This document shows, one piece after another, positions 27,350 through 37,533 of a DNA stretch of 64,000 nt. Source of the DNA: Pseudomonadota bacterium (GTDB taxonomy: Bacteria > Pseudomonadota > Alphaproteobacteria > Geminicoccales > Geminicoccaceae); assembly GCA_030549795.1 (NCBI GenBank), contig JAUQQO010000010.1, positions 372,001 through 436,000 on the forward strand. The letters run 5' to 3'. The position numbers and the translations under genes are program-made. Within the stretch, counting starts at the first letter, position 1, and each line of letters starts with the position of its first letter. Under the pieces are notes generated by a model. It was not told the origin of the DNA. It saw only the letters and a list, made by a program, of their open reading frames with translations, and searched no databases.

Positions 27350-30300
27350 TCACACTGCCGTTACGTTGCGCTCGCACTTTTGAGCGCGCGCACATGAGAT
27401 CTCGCCGAGCGCGCGCACCGCGACCACCGCCATCGCCAGCTCGAGAGCGGGTTGGGCGAGAAGCTCGGCGAGCAGAGCCCGCCAGCGCCCGAGGCCGCGA
27501 ACCTCGGCGTTGAGGAACTGCTCGACGTCGCGTTCGGCGGCAAGCGGGTCGGCGGGGCAAAGACCGATGGCAAGCGCGCAGCCCGTAAGCCGCCTCAAGT
27601 CGCGCGCGAGCTGATCCTCAAGCCCGGCCAGCGCCATCCGCTCCCAGCCTGAGCGCAAGGGTATCGAGGCCAGCCGCTCGCGAAAGGCAGCAAGGCCGAG
27701 AGCCGTTTCGAGCGCAGCGTAGACGCGCGCGGCCGCGAGCGGTGCGACATCGCCCCCTTCCGCGCGCAAGGCGGGCGCGAGTGCGACCGCGGCGGCTTCC
27801 GCTGCGAGCCCCAAGAACGGCAAGGCGGCGGCGCGCCGCGCAAGCACGGGGGAAAGACCGCTGGCGGCAAGGTGCGCCTGCTCGCGCGCGAAGACGGCCG
27901 CACGATCGGCCGGCAACAGCTCCTCGAGATGATCGACGACGGCGTGGACGAGGGGGCGATAGGCCGCGACCGTATCGCGGATCACAAGCGGTCGCGGCAG
28001 ATTGGCGAGCACCCAGCGGGTCGCCTCGACGAGTGCCTGCCGCGTCTTCGCCAAAAGGGCGATCTGCAGCTGCGCTGGCACGTCCGCCGGTAGGGCTGCG
28101 AGCTCGGCCCAGAGCGCCCCAAGACCGAAGGCGTCGTCAGCGACGACAAAGGCGAGCGCGATCTCTTCCACACTCGCCCCGGTCAAATCCTCAAGTTCGC
28201 TCACGAACACCTCAAGGCCACGGTTGACGAGGGTGTTGGCGAGATAGGTCGCGACGATCTCGCGCCGCAGCCGATGTTGCGCGATCGCCTGCGGGAACCG
28301 CTCGCGCAGCGGACGTGGGAAATAGGTGAGGAGCGCAGAAGCGAAATAAGCACGATCGGGTAAGTCGCTCGCAAGCAGCCGATCGAACAGGGTCATTTTG
28401 GCATAGGCGAGAAGCACAGCCGCCTCCGGCCGCACCAGTCCCTCATGAGCTTCCCGGCGGCGCGCGAGCTCGCGCTCGTCAGGTAACTGCTCGAGCTTGC
28501 GGTCGAGCCGGCCGGCCCGCTCGAGCTTGCGCATAAGGCGGATTTGGGCATCTAACAGCTCAGGAGCGAGCGCTTGACCCACGGAAAGCGCAAGGTTTTG
28601 AACGATATTGTCGCGTAAGACGAGGGCGGCGACTTCTTCGCTCATCTCGAGCAAGAGTTCGTCGCGCTGTCGACGCGTGATCTGACCCTCGGCCATCACC
28701 GAGCCGAGGAGGATCTTGATGTTGACTTCGTGATCCGAGCAGTCGACGCCGGCCGAATTGTCGATGAAGTCGGTATTGATCCGACCACCCCGTCGCGCGA
28801 AGGCGATGCGCGCCTTTTGCGTAAAGCCGAGATTGCCGCCCTCGATCACCACCCGACAGCGCAACGTCTCTGCATCGACGCGCACCGCATCGTTGCTGCG
28901 GTCGGCGGCATCGGCATGGCTCTCGGCGGCGGCCTTGACGAAGGTGCCGATGCCGCCGTTCCAGAGCACATCCACAGGCGCCCGCAAGATCGCCTGGATG
29001 AGCTCGTTGGGCGTGAGCCGTTCGGCATCGATGGCGAGAACCCGGCGGACTTCGGGTGAAAGCGGTACGCTTTTGGCGGTGCGCGGCCAGACGCCGCCAC
29101 CTTGCGAGATCTTGGAACGATCGTAATCGTCCCAGGACGAGCGCGGCAGAGAAAATAGACGCTTGCGCTCTTGGAAGCTCAATGCGGGGTCGGGATCGGG
29201 ATCCAAAAAGATGTGGCGATGGTCGAATGCCGCAACGAGCTTGATCTTATCAGAAAGGAGCATGCCGTTGCCGAACACGTCGCCCGACATGTCTCCGATC
29301 CCGACGCAGGTGAACGGATCCCGATCGGGGTCGAGCCCGAGCTCGCGGAAGTGGCGGCGCAGCGATTCCCACGCCCCACGCGCCGTGATGCCGAGCTTCT
29401 TGTGGTCGTAGCCGGTGGAGCCGCCGGAAGCGAAGGCGTCGTCCAACCAGAACCCATAGTCCCGGGCCAGCGCGTTGGCGACATCTGAGAAGGTCGCCGT
29501 GCCCTTGTCGGCGGCGACGACGAGATAGGGGTCGTCATCGTCGTAGCGCACGACATCGGGCGGGGCGATGACCGCCTCAGCGAGCCGATTGTCGGTCAGG
29601 TCGAGCAGCCCGCTTAAGAAGGTGCGGTAGCAGCGGATCCCCTCCTCGAGCAGAGCCTGGCGATCGCCGCTTGCCGGGGGTCTTTTGACCACGAAACCAC
29701 CCTTGGCACCCACCGGCACGATGATCGCGTTCTTGACCATCTGGGCCTTCATAAGCGCGAGGATTTCGGTGCGGAAATCCTCCCGGCGATCCGACCAGCG
29801 GATGCCACCGCGCGCCACCTTGCCGCCGCGCAAGTGCACCCCTTCTGTCCAGGGGGCGTAGACGAAGATCTCGTACGCCGGCTTTGGTTTGGGCAGACCG
29901 GAGATGCGCGACGGGTCGAACTTGAAGGAGAGGTAGGCCTTGCCCGTGCCGGTGGTGGGATCGCGCTGGAACCAATTGGTGCGCGTCGTCGCCCGCACGA
30001 GTTCGAGCAGGCCGCGCAAGATCCGGTCTTCATCGAGCGAGGCCACACGCTCGAGCGCACCGGAAAGCTCGGCTTCGATGCGGGAAAGGCGCGCTTGACG
30101 ATCCTCGATGGTGGGGTCGAAGCGGGCCCGAAACAGCGACACGAGCGCTTGCGCGATCTCGGCATTGGCGAGCAGAACGCTCTCGATGTAGCTCTGGCTG
30201 AACGGCACGCCGAGCTGCAGCCAGTAGCGGCAATAAGCGCGCAAGACCATGACCTCGCGCGCCGAGAGGCCGCGGGCGAGGACCAGGCGGTTGAAGCCAT

Positions 30301-32248
30301 CGACCTCGATCGCTCCGGTAAAGGCATCGAGGAAGGCGCTCTCGAAGACGGAACGGACCTTCTCGATGTCGATGTCGCCCGTGACGATCGCGCGCGCTCC
30401 AAAGTCGTGGATCGCGAAGCTGTGGCCCTCGCTGTCGTGAACAATAGCCGGCTCTTCCGAGACGACCTCGAGCCCGAGCGACTCGAGCACCGGCAGAACC
30501 GCCGAGAGCTCGAGCGGGCTGTCCTTACAGATCAGTTTGACGCGCAGGAGCTCGCGGTCCTCGAGCCGGCGGTAGAGGCGCACGGCGAGCGGACCGATCT
30601 CGCCGCGCGCGAGTTGGTCCATAGTGCGTATGTCGGGCACGGCTGCGCGCGCCGGGCGGCTCTCGCGATAGGCGGCCGGAAAGCCCTGACCGAAGCGGCG
30701 GAACAGGCGGTTGCCCTCCTCTTCCCCGCATTCGCGCACGAGCGCCGCCCACAGCCGTTCGCTCCAGCCCTGCGCTGCCTCGGCTACCAGCCGCTCGAGC
30801 CGCACCGGATCGAGGTCGGCGGGAAGACCCTTGGGGGTGCGAATGGTGAGCAGGATGCGCGCAAGCCGCGATTCGGAAACGAGAGCCTGATATTCACTCT
30901 CGCCGCCGCCGAGCTCGTGCTCGAGCAGACGCTGGATGCGTTCGCGCAGCGCGGTGTTGTACTGTTCGCGCGGCACGAAGAGGAGAAAGGAGACAAAGCG
31001 GCCGAAGGGATCGGGGCGTACGAGCAGGCGCACGCGCGCCCGCTCTTGGAGGTGCAAAATGGCAAGCGCACTCGCATAGAGTTGGTCGGCGTCGATCTGG
31101 AACAGCTCATCGCGCGGATAAGTCTCGAGAATGTGGGCGAGGGCTTTCGCGGCGTGGCCGCCCGCGGGTAGTTGGGCGCGGGCGAGGACCGAAGCCACCT
31201 TGCGCCGTAAAAGCGGGGTGTCGCGCGGGCTCGCAGCATAGGCCGAAGAGGTGAAGAGACCGAACAAGCGGTGTTCCCCCACCACCCGACCGGTGTCATC
31301 GTATCGCTTGACGCCAATAAAATCGAGCCAAGTCGGACGATGGACGGTCGATCGGGAATTGGCCTTGGTGATCAGGATCGGTGACTGCGGCGCCATCGCC
31401 GCTTCCCGCAGCGGCCGCGGCAGCGCAGCGAAACTGGTCGAGCGCGCAGCATCCGAGCGCTGGGCGAGGATGCCAAGCGCACTTCCCGCCTCACGCTCGA
31501 GCTCGGGACCGTCCTCACCCTCCACGAGGCGGTAGCTGGCTGCGCCCAAGAAGACGAAATGGTCGGCTGCGAGCCAGGCCAAAAAGGCGCGGATCTCGTC
31601 TACGAGTTCGGTGGGCACGACTTCGGCGGGGGGACGGCATTCCCGAGCGGCGCGCGCGGTAACCGCTTTCATGGCGGCGAAATCGCGCACCGCGGCGCGA
31701 ACATCGGCGAGCACGCGCAATAGATCGCGCTCGAGCGCAGCGAGGCGTTCGGGATCGCTCAAACGGTCGACCTCGACGTGCATGAAGCTCTCGAGCCGCG
31801 CCTTGTCCTGCGCTGGTTCGCCGACGGCGCGAAGATATCCCTGCTCGTCGCGGGCAACCGGGATCACCGGATGCACCGTGAGGTGGACGTCGAGGCCGTG
31901 ACGGTCGATCTCCATCGTCACGCTATCGACGAGGAAGGGCATATCATCGTTGACGATTTCGACGATGGTATGCCCCGATTGCCAGCCGTGGCGGTCGAGC
32001 TCGGGATTGTAAACGCGCACGAGCGCGGTGCCGGGAACGCGCTTGCGGCCGAAGGCGAGATGGGCGAGCGCCGCACCGTAGAGATCGAGGGGATCGATCC
32101 CGAGCAGGTCTTCTGGTGGGATGCCCGCGAGCCAGCGGTCGACGAAGCCGCGCACGAGCGATCGCTCGTCTTCGGGAACGCGCTCGTCGATCGTCTGGCG
32201 CACACAGGCGAGCAATTCGTTCGCATCGACCGGCCCGAGATCGGCCAT
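27350..32248 (-). CDS. NAD-specific glutamate dehydrogenase, large (about 180 kDa) type
   Basis: A 1632-residue protein, the normal size for the large NAD-GDH class, which deaminates glutamate to 2-oxoglutarate for catabolism. Residues to about 650 are the regulatory ACT-containing part, including GHTIVEIVNDDMPFLVDSVT. The catalytic part follows: RGGKVARGGIRWSDRREDFR, MVKNAIIVPVGAKGGFVVK with the catalytic Lys region, and the nucleotide-binding FIDNSAGVDCSDHEVNIKIL segment. The tail of about 400 residues is helical. The ATG at 32248 follows GGGAGCGG. Regulation in this family is allosteric, by aspartate or arginine in some species. Confidence 0.96.
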   Translation of the reverse strand: MADLGPVDANELLACVRQTIDERVPEDERSLVRGFVDRWLAGIPPEDLLGIDPLDLYGAALAHLAFGRKRVPGTALVRVYNPELDRHGWQSGHTIVEIVNDDMPFLVDSVTMEIDRHGLDVHLTVHPVIPVARDEQGYLRAVGEPAQDKARLESFMHVEVDRLSDPERLAALERDLLRVLADVRAAVRDFAAMKAVTARAARECRPPAEVVPTELVDEIRAFLAWLAADHFVFLGAASYRLVEGEDGPELEREAGSALGILAQRSDAARSTSFAALPRPLREAAMAPQSPILITKANSRSTVHRPTWLDFIGVKRYDDTGRVVGEHRLFGLFTSSAYAASPRDTPLLRRKVASVLARAQLPAGGHAAKALAHILETYPRDELFQIDADQLYASALAILHLQERARVRLLVRPDPFGRFVSFLLFVPREQYNTALRERIQRLLEHELGGGESEYQALVSESRLARILLTIRTPKGLPADLDPVRLERLVAEAAQGWSERLWAALVRECGEEEGNRLFRRFGQGFPAAYRESRPARAAVPDIRTMDQLARGEIGPLAVRLYRRLEDRELLRVKLICKDSPLELSAVLPVLESLGLEVVSEEPAIVHDSEGHSFAIHDFGARAIVTGDIDIEKVRSVFESAFLDAFTGAIEVDGFNRLVLARGLSAREVMVLRAYCRYWLQLGVPFSQSYIESVLLANAEIAQALVSLFRARFDPTIEDRQARLSRIEAELSGALERVASLDEDRILRGLLELVRATTRTNWFQRDPTTGTGKAYLSFKFDPSRISGLPKPKPAYEIFVYAPWTEGVHLRGGKVARGGIRWSDRREDFRTEILALMKAQMVKNAIIVPVGAKGGFVVKRPPASGDRQALLEEGIRCYRTFLSGLLDLTDNRLAEAVIAPPDVVRYDDDDPYLVVAADKGTATFSDVANALARDYGFWLDDAFASGGSTGYDHKKLGITARGAWESLRRHFRELGLDPDRDPFTCVGIGDMSGDVFGNGMLLSDKIKLVAAFDHRHIFLDPDPDPALSFQERKRLFSLPRSSWDDYDRSKISQGGGVWPRTAKSVPLSPEVRRVLAIDAERLTPNELIQAILRAPVDVLWNGGIGTFVKAAAESHADAADRSNDAVRVDAETLRCRVVIEGGNLGFTQKARIAFARRGGRINTDFIDNSAGVDCSDHEVNIKILLGSVMAEGQITRRQRDELLLEMSEEVAALVLRDNIVQNLALSVGQALAPELLDAQIRLMRKLERAGRLDRKLEQLPDERELARRREAHEGLVRPEAAVLLAYAKMTLFDRLLASDLPDRAYFASALLTYFPRPLRERFPQAIAQHRLRREIVATYLANTLVNRGLEVFVSELEDLTGASVEEIALAFVVADDAFGLGALWAELAALPADVPAQLQIALLAKTRQALVEATRWVLANLPRPLVIRDTVAAYRPLVHAVVDHLEELLPADRAAVFAREQAHLAASGLSPVLARRAAALPFLGLAAEAAAVALAPALRAEGGDVAPLAAARVYAALETALGLAAFRERLASIPLRSGWERMALAGLEDQLARDLRRLTGCALAIGLCPADPLAAERDVEQFLNAEVRGLGRWRALLAELLAQPALELAMAVVAVRALGEISCARAQKCERNVTAV

Positions 32249-32427
32249 GGGTTCCGCTCCCGCTGATCGGCGTCGCGTCGAGTTAGAGCATGATTTGATT
32301 AACAGAACATCACCGTCCCCCGCGCACATGGTTGCTCCCTGGCGTCGGCGCGGTTAGCATCGCCGTTCAAGAAACGCGGCCCCGAGATGGGTGGCGCAAA
32401 GGGAGGCTCGAAGAAGGGAGGCTCGAG

Positions 32428-33777
32428 ATGACGAAATGGCGATGGTCGCGTCGGACCCTCCTTGCGGGAGCCGCAACCGGAGCGCTCGCGGTGGGGCTCA
32501 AAGCGCGGACGGGCATCGCGCGTTCTGCCGCAAAGCTCTCGGTGGGCTTTTGGGACCATTGGGTCCCGGGCGCCAACGACACCCTCACGCGTCTGTGTCG
32601 CGCCTGGGCCGAAAAAGAAAAGGTCGATCTTACGATCGACTATATTCCCTCGCAGGGCAACAAGCTGTTGCTCACCATCGCCGCCGAGGCACAGGCGCGC
32701 TCCGGCCACGACATATTGGCGATGAACACCTGGCTTCCGGGCAGCTACGCGGAGCGGCTGGAGCCGGTCGATGACGTGATGAAAGAAGTCATCGCCCGCA
32801 ACGGACCGACCAATCCGGTGGTCGAATATTTGGGCAAGCCGGATGGGCACTGGCGGGCCGTGCCGGCGACACCGGGCTCGCAGATGAAGGGGCCGGCGAC
32901 GCGCTTCGACCTGCTTAAGGAACACGCGGGCATCGACATCCTCGCGATCTATCCGCCCGATCGACCGGCCGATGCGGAGAAGGCGAAGAGCTGGACCTGG
33001 GAGGCTCTGCTCGCGGCGGCCGAGAAGTGCCACAAGGCCGGCTATCCGTTTGGAATCGGGCTCGGGACGACCTCCGACAGTGTGGACACTTGGGGTTCAC
33101 TCTTCCATGCGTTCGGGGCTCGTCTCGTCGACGAGAAGGGCAATATCGTCGTGCGGTCGGACGAGACCCGCGCCGCACTCGACTTCGCGAAACGGCTGGC
33201 CGCATTCTTGCCCGCCGATGCGATCGCGTGGGACGACGGCTCGAATAATCGCTGGCTGATCGCTGGAAAGGGTGCGCTGATCTTCAATCCGCCCTCCGCT
33301 TGGGCGGTGGCCAAGCGCGACGCGCCGCAGGTAGCCGAAAAGGTTTGGCACCATCCGGCCCCGCTCGGGCCGAAAGGGCGCTTCGGCCCCTACCTTCCCT
33401 ACTATTGGGCGATTTGGAGTTTCAGCCCGAATAAGGCGGCCGCGAAGAGCTTGTTGTTGTATCTTTCCTCGCGCGAGGCTGCCGAGCAGCTGGTCGCTGC
33501 CTCACAAGGCTACGACATTCCCGGCTATTTGGCGTTCAACGACTTCAAGACTTGGCTGGAGGAGGGACCGCCTAAAGGTACGCTGCGCCATTATCCGCCC
33601 GGCCCGGATCAGATCCTTTCCATCGCCGCGGCCCCCGCCCCGCACAAGATCGCCGAGCAGATCTACAATCAAGCCACGATCACCAAGATGATCGCGCGCA
33701 TCGTTCAAGGCGGGGACACGATCGAGCGGGCGATCGCCTGGGCAGAAAACGAACTCGAGGGCTTTATGCGCGGCTGA
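32428..33777 (+). CDS. Sugar-type ABC transporter substrate-binding protein, Tat-exported
   Basis: A 449-residue family 1 extracellular binding protein. The N-terminus carries a twin-arginine signal (WSRRTLLAGAATGALAVG), so it is exported folded. The mature part has the FWDHWVPGANDTLTRLC first strand, IDYIPSQGNKLL, and later WEALLAAAEKC and NRWLIAGKGALIFN elements typical of sugar-binding proteins. The ATG at 32428 has GGGAGG seven bases upstream; an 11-base element, GGGAGGCTCGA, occurs twice (32401, 32416). It is divergent from glutamate dehydrogenase and followed by two permease genes. The substrate is unknown. Confidence 0.92.
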   Translation: MTKWRWSRRTLLAGAATGALAVGLKARTGIARSAAKLSVGFWDHWVPGANDTLTRLCRAWAEKEKVDLTIDYIPSQGNKLLLTIAAEAQARSGHDILAMNTWLPGSYAERLEPVDDVMKEVIARNGPTNPVVEYLGKPDGHWRAVPATPGSQMKGPATRFDLLKEHAGIDILAIYPPDRPADAEKAKSWTWEALLAAAEKCHKAGYPFGIGLGTTSDSVDTWGSLFHAFGARLVDEKGNIVVRSDETRAALDFAKRLAAFLPADAIAWDDGSNNRWLIAGKGALIFNPPSAWAVAKRDAPQVAEKVWHHPAPLGPKGRFGPYLPYYWAIWSFSPNKAAAKSLLLYLSSREAAEQLVAASQGYDIPGYLAFNDFKTWLEEGPPKGTLRHYPPGPDQILSIAAAPAPHKIAEQIYNQATITKMIARIVQGGDTIERAIAWAENELEGFMRG

Positions 33778-33810
33778 GCTCGGCTCCCGGCAGGCCGCGA
33801 GGAAAAGGCG

Positions 33811-34755
33811 ATGGCTCAGGCGAGCGTCGTCGAAGCACAGGTCAAAGAGGCGGCTCAAAGGGACAGGGGTAGCGGGCTCGCCGCAAGGCGAGCCCGTATC
33901 GCCTTTCTGTTTTGTCTGCCGCTGATCCTCTTGGTGGTGGCACTCGTCATCTATCCAGCTTTCTATTCGCTTTACCTCGCGACGCTGAACAAGAGCATGA
34001 CCCGCTTTGTCGGATTGGGGAATTTTGCGTTCTTGTTCCGGCGCGAGACGTTTTGGATGGTGGTCGAGCAGTCGATCATCTTTGCGGTGAGTGCCGTCAT
34101 CTTCAAGGCGCTGATCGGCTTCGTGCTCGCCCATCTGCTCCACGCCTTGCCGCCGCGCGGGCAGCGCGCTTGGCGGGGGCTGCTCCTCGTGCCTTGGGTG
34201 ATCCCACCCGCGATGAGCACGCTCGTGTGGTGGTGGATGTACGAGCCGTCCTACAGCGCGCTCAACTGGCTCTTAATGGGTATCGGCTTCGCTCCCGTGC
34301 CGTGGTTGGGCGATCCGTACTGGGCGCGCTTTTCGGTCATCCTCGTCAACGTGTGGTACGGTGCGCCCTTTTTCATGATCATGTACCTGGCGGCACTCAA
34401 GTCTGTTCCCGCTGAACTCTATGAATCGGCGGAAATCGACGGTGCCAACGCATGGCAGAAGCTCGTCTATGTGACGCTGCCCATGTTGCGGAATATCATC
34501 GCGATCACGGTGCTCTTTTCACTCATCGTGACGTTTGCGAATTTCGATATCGTGCGGATCCTGACCGCCGGCGGACCGCGTGACATGACGCACGTCTTCG
34601 CCACTTATGCCTTCAAGCTCGGTATCGAATCAAACGATATTCCGCTTGGGGCCTGTGTCTCGCTCTTCATGTTCCCCATCCTCGCCGTGGCTGCGGTGTT
34701 CATCTTGCGCGATGTGCATCGCCGTTCGCGGGAGATCGCCGGTGTCTCGGGCTGA
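33811..34755 (+). CDS. Sugar-type ABC transporter permease (MalF/UgpA-like)
   Basis: A 314-residue protein with six membrane segments. The N-terminus is cytosolic, followed by FLFCLPLILLVVALVIYPAFYS, the usual first segment. The EAA loop that contacts the ATPase reads ELYESAEIDGANAWQKLVYVTLP. It should pair with the next gene to form the channel for the preceding Tat-exported binding protein. The binding-protein stop is 33 bases upstream, and GAGGAAAAGG lies before the start. Confidence 0.94.
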   Translation: MAQASVVEAQVKEAAQRDRGSGLAARRARIAFLFCLPLILLVVALVIYPAFYSLYLATLNKSMTRFVGLGNFAFLFRRETFWMVVEQSIIFAVSAVIFKALIGFVLAHLLHALPPRGQRAWRGLLLVPWVIPPAMSTLVWWWMYEPSYSALNWLLMGIGFAPVPWLGDPYWARFSVILVNVWYGAPFFMIMYLAALKSVPAELYESAEIDGANAWQKLVYVTLPMLRNIIAITVLFSLIVTFANFDIVRILTAGGPRDMTHVFATYAFKLGIESNDIPLGACVSLFMFPILAVAAVFILRDVHRRSREIAGVSG

Positions 34756-35635
34756 CGCGGCAGCAGCGCCGTACCGCGTTGGCCGGCCTCGGCGTTGGGC
34801 GCTGTGGGCGGCCTATGGTTGCCTAGCCCTATTCTGTGTGTTCTTCTTGGCCCCTCCCCTTTATGCGCTCGTCACCTCGCTCAAGACGAGCCAAGAGATC
34901 GCAGCACTCGAAGGCAACCCCTGGTTCGTACGCGAACCGACTTTGGCGAATTACGCGGCGCTGCTGGGCTCTCCTGTGTTCTTGCAGTTCTTCTGGAACT
35001 CGACGCGCGTGGCGGTGATCGTGGTGAGCGTGACGATGATCATCAGCACGCTCGCCGCTTTTTCGCTCGCGCGCATGCGATTCTTCGGTTCAACCGCGCT
35101 GGCTACGGGTGTGTTCTTGACCTATTTGATTCCCGAGACGCTGCTGTTCATCCCGAAGTTCCAGATTTTTACGTGGCTTAGAGACCTCACCGGCATCGAG
35201 TTCATCAATCGGTGGTGGTTGCTCTGCATCGTCTACCCGACGCTGACGGTTCCGTTCTGTACCTGGATCTTGATCGGTTATTTTTCGTCGATACCCAAAG
35301 AGCTCGACGAGGCCGCGATCGTCGACGGCGCCTCCTATTTGCAAATCCTGTTCAAAGTCTTTCTCCCGGTCGCTCTTCCGGGGCTGATCGCTGCCACCAT
35401 CTTCGCCTTCACGGTCTGTTGGGCGCAGTTTCTCTACCCGCTCGCATTCACGACATCACTCGATCAACTGGTGCTGCCGGTCGGCATCGTCACCAACCTG
35501 ATCAAGGGTGATGTGTTCAACTGGGGGCAGATCATGGCGGGGGCGCTTCTTACCGCAGCGCCCCCTGTCCTCCTCTATGCGTTTTTAATGGACTATTATA
35601 TCGCCGGGCTTACGGCCGGGGCGACCAAGGGCTAG
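34742..35635 (+). CDS. Sugar-type ABC transporter permease (MalG/UgpE-like)
   Basis: A 297-residue protein with six membrane segments and the EAA loop ELDEAAIVDGASYLQILFKVFLP. I start at the GTG at 34742, which has GGGAG eight bases upstream and overlaps the previous permease by 14 bases; family proteins start close to the first membrane segment (here ALWAAYGCLALFCVFFLAPP). No MalK-like ATPase gene follows: the next gene is argG on the other strand. The ATPase must be elsewhere, perhaps a shared MsiK-like subunit. Confidence 0.93.
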   Translation: MSRADAAAAPYRVGRPRRWALWAAYGCLALFCVFFLAPPLYALVTSLKTSQEIAALEGNPWFVREPTLANYAALLGSPVFLQFFWNSTRVAVIVVSVTMIISTLAAFSLARMRFFGSTALATGVFLTYLIPETLLFIPKFQIFTWLRDLTGIEFINRWWLLCIVYPTLTVPFCTWILIGYFSSIPKELDEAAIVDGASYLQILFKVFLPVALPGLIAATIFAFTVCWAQFLYPLAFTTSLDQLVLPVGIVTNLIKGDVFNWGQIMAGALLTAAPPVLLYAFLMDYYIAGLTAGATKG

Positions 35636-35649
35636 AGCGCAGCGCGCGA

Positions 35650-36861
35650 TCAGGCACGGCCGCGCAGGCCCAAGATGCGCAGGCGCAGGGCGTTGAGCTT
35701 GATGAAGCCGGCGGCATCGCGCTGGTCGTAGACCGTGTCTTCCTCGAAGGTGGCGAACTCCTGCCGGTAAAGGCTCACCGGGCTCTTGCGGCCGACCACG
35801 CTTGCATGGCCCTTGAAGAGCTTGAGCCGCACGGTTCCGGTGACGTGTTCCTGGCTCTTGTCGATGAGAGCCTGAAGCATTTCGCGCTCGGGGCTGAACC
35901 AATAGCCGTTGTAGATGAGCTCGGCGTAACGCGGCATGAGCTCGTCTTTGAGATGAGCGGCACCGCGATCGAGGGTGATGCTCTCGATCGCCCGATGGGC
36001 GAGGTGCAAGACCGTACCGCCCGGAGTCTCGTAGACACCGCGCGATTTCATCCCGACGTAGCGGTTCTCGACCAGATCGACGCGGCCGATCCCATTCGCC
36101 CCGGCGATGTCATTGAGACGACGGAGCAGGTTGGCAGGCGAGAGGCGCTCACCGTCGACCGAGACCGGGTCACCGCGCTCGAAGCCGATTTCGATGTAGG
36201 TCGGCTTGTCGGGGGCGAGCTCCGGGTTGATGGTGCGGGTGAACATCTCCTCATCCGGTTCCACCCACGGGTCTTCGAGCGCCCGCCCCTCGTAGGAGAT
36301 GTGGAGCAGATTGGCATCCGTGCTGTACGGCGGCTCGCCGCGTTTGCCGCGCGGGATCGGGATCTGGTGGCGCTCGGCGTATTCGATGAGCCGTTCGCGG
36401 GAGGTCAGATCCCACTCGCGCCAGGGGGCGATCACTTTGATGTGCGGGTTCAAGGCGTAGCAGGTGAGCTCGAAGCGCACCTGATCGTTGCCCTTGCCGG
36501 TGGCTCCATGGGCTACGGCGTCAGCACCGACTTCCGCAGCGATCTCGACCAGCCGCTTGGCGATCAGCGGCCGCGCGATTGCGGTTCCGAGAAGGTAAGC
36601 CCCCTCGTAGAGGGCGTTGGCTCGGAACATCGGAAAGACGAAGTCGCGGACGAACTCTTCTTGCAAGTCTTCGACGTAGACTTTCTCCGCGCCCATCATC
36701 TCCGCTTTGGCGCGCGCGCTTTCGAGCTCCTCGCCCTGGCCGAGATCGGCGGTAAAGGTGACGACTTTGCAGCCGTAGGTTTCCTGCAGCCAGCGGAGGA
36801 TCACAGAGGTGTCGAGCCCGCCCGAATAGGCGAGCACCACGCGCTCGACTTTACCCTTCAT
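35650..36861 (-). CDS. argG: Argininosuccinate synthase
   Basis: A 403-residue enzyme joining citrulline and aspartate with ATP in arginine synthesis. The N-type pyrophosphatase loop [10 protein letters not shown] (residues about 11-20), [28 protein letters not shown] and the citrulline-binding [10 protein letters not shown] region are all intact, and length matches the usual type. It is convergent with the sugar permease gene, 14 bases apart. No other arg genes are nearby. Confidence 0.97.
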   Translation of the reverse strand: MKGKVERVVLAYSGGLDTSVILRWLQETYGCKVVTFTADLGQGEELESARAKAEMMGAEKVYVEDLQEEFVRDFVFPMFRANALYEGAYLLGTAIARPLIAKRLVEIAAEVGADAVAHGATGKGNDQVRFELTCYALNPHIKVIAPWREWDLTSRERLIEYAERHQIPIPRGKRGEPPYSTDANLLHISYEGRALEDPWVEPDEEMFTRTINPELAPDKPTYIEIGFERGDPVSVDGERLSPANLLRRLNDIAGANGIGRVDLVENRYVGMKSRGVYETPGGTVLHLAHRAIESITLDRGAAHLKDELMPRYAELIYNGYWFSPEREMLQALIDKSQEHVTGTVRLKLFKGHASVVGRKSPVSLYRQEFATFEEDTVYDQRDAAGFIKLNALRLRILGLRGRA

Positions 36862-36909
36862 CCTTGCGCTCCGCTCGGATCCGCTTCGCCCGCGCGCCGC
36901 GGGGACCGC

Positions 36910-37533
36910 TCAAATGTGGGTGTCGACGCTCGCTCCGCCCGCGGTCGGCTCACCACTTTCGGCGGGCGGAGGCTTGGCCACGCCGACGAGCGCCGGGCGG
37001 AGCAGGCGGTCGGCGAGCACATAACCGGCCTGGAGGACCTCGGCAACCGAACCCGCGGGCAGGGTGGCAGACGGCACCTCGAACATCGCCTGATGGAAGT
37101 TGGGATCGAAGCGCTCGCCGGGTTTGGGCTCGATCTTGCGGATCTGATGACGCTCGAAGAGCGACAGCAGGCTCTTCTCCGTCATCTCGACGCCGATGAT
37201 GAGCGTTTGCAGGAGTTGATCGCGCACCTCGCTCGAAGGCGGCACTGCGGCGAGTGCGCGGCGCAGATTGTCGGCTACCTCGAGAAGACCGCGCGCGAAG
37301 TTGGCGATCGCATATTTGCGCGCTTCCTCGATTTCGCGGTCTTTCTGCCGACGCAGGTTCTCAAGATCGGCAAGCGCCCGCAACAGTCGATCGTTGAGCG
37401 CGGCGATCTCGGCTTCCAGGCTCTCGACCGTGCGCTCGACGCGCGGCGCTTCTGCTTCCGGCTCGGACTTGAGCTGAGCCTCGCTCGCGGTCGCTTCGGC
37501 AGGTTGCAGGGCCTTTTCGTTGGGTTCGTTCAT
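36910..37533 (-). CDS. grpE: Nucleotide exchange factor GrpE
   Basis: A 207-residue DnaK co-chaperone. An acidic disordered N-terminus is followed by a long coiled coil (VESLEAEIAALNDRLLRALADLENLRRQ) and the C-terminal beta wing with GERFDPNFHQAMFEV and VLQAGYVLADRLLRPALVGVA, the GrpE signature. The ATG at 37533 overlaps the hrcA stop (TGATG), so translation is coupled and both respond to the same heat-shock control. dnaK and dnaJ are not in the window. Confidence 0.96.
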   Translation of the reverse strand: MNEPNEKALQPAEATASEAQLKSEPEAEAPRVERTVESLEAEIAALNDRLLRALADLENLRRQKDREIEEARKYAIANFARGLLEVADNLRRALAAVPPSSEVRDQLLQTLIIGVEMTEKSLLSLFERHQIRKIEPKPGERFDPNFHQAMFEVPSATLPAGSVAEVLQAGYVLADRLLRPALVGVAKPPPAESGEPTAGGASVDTHI

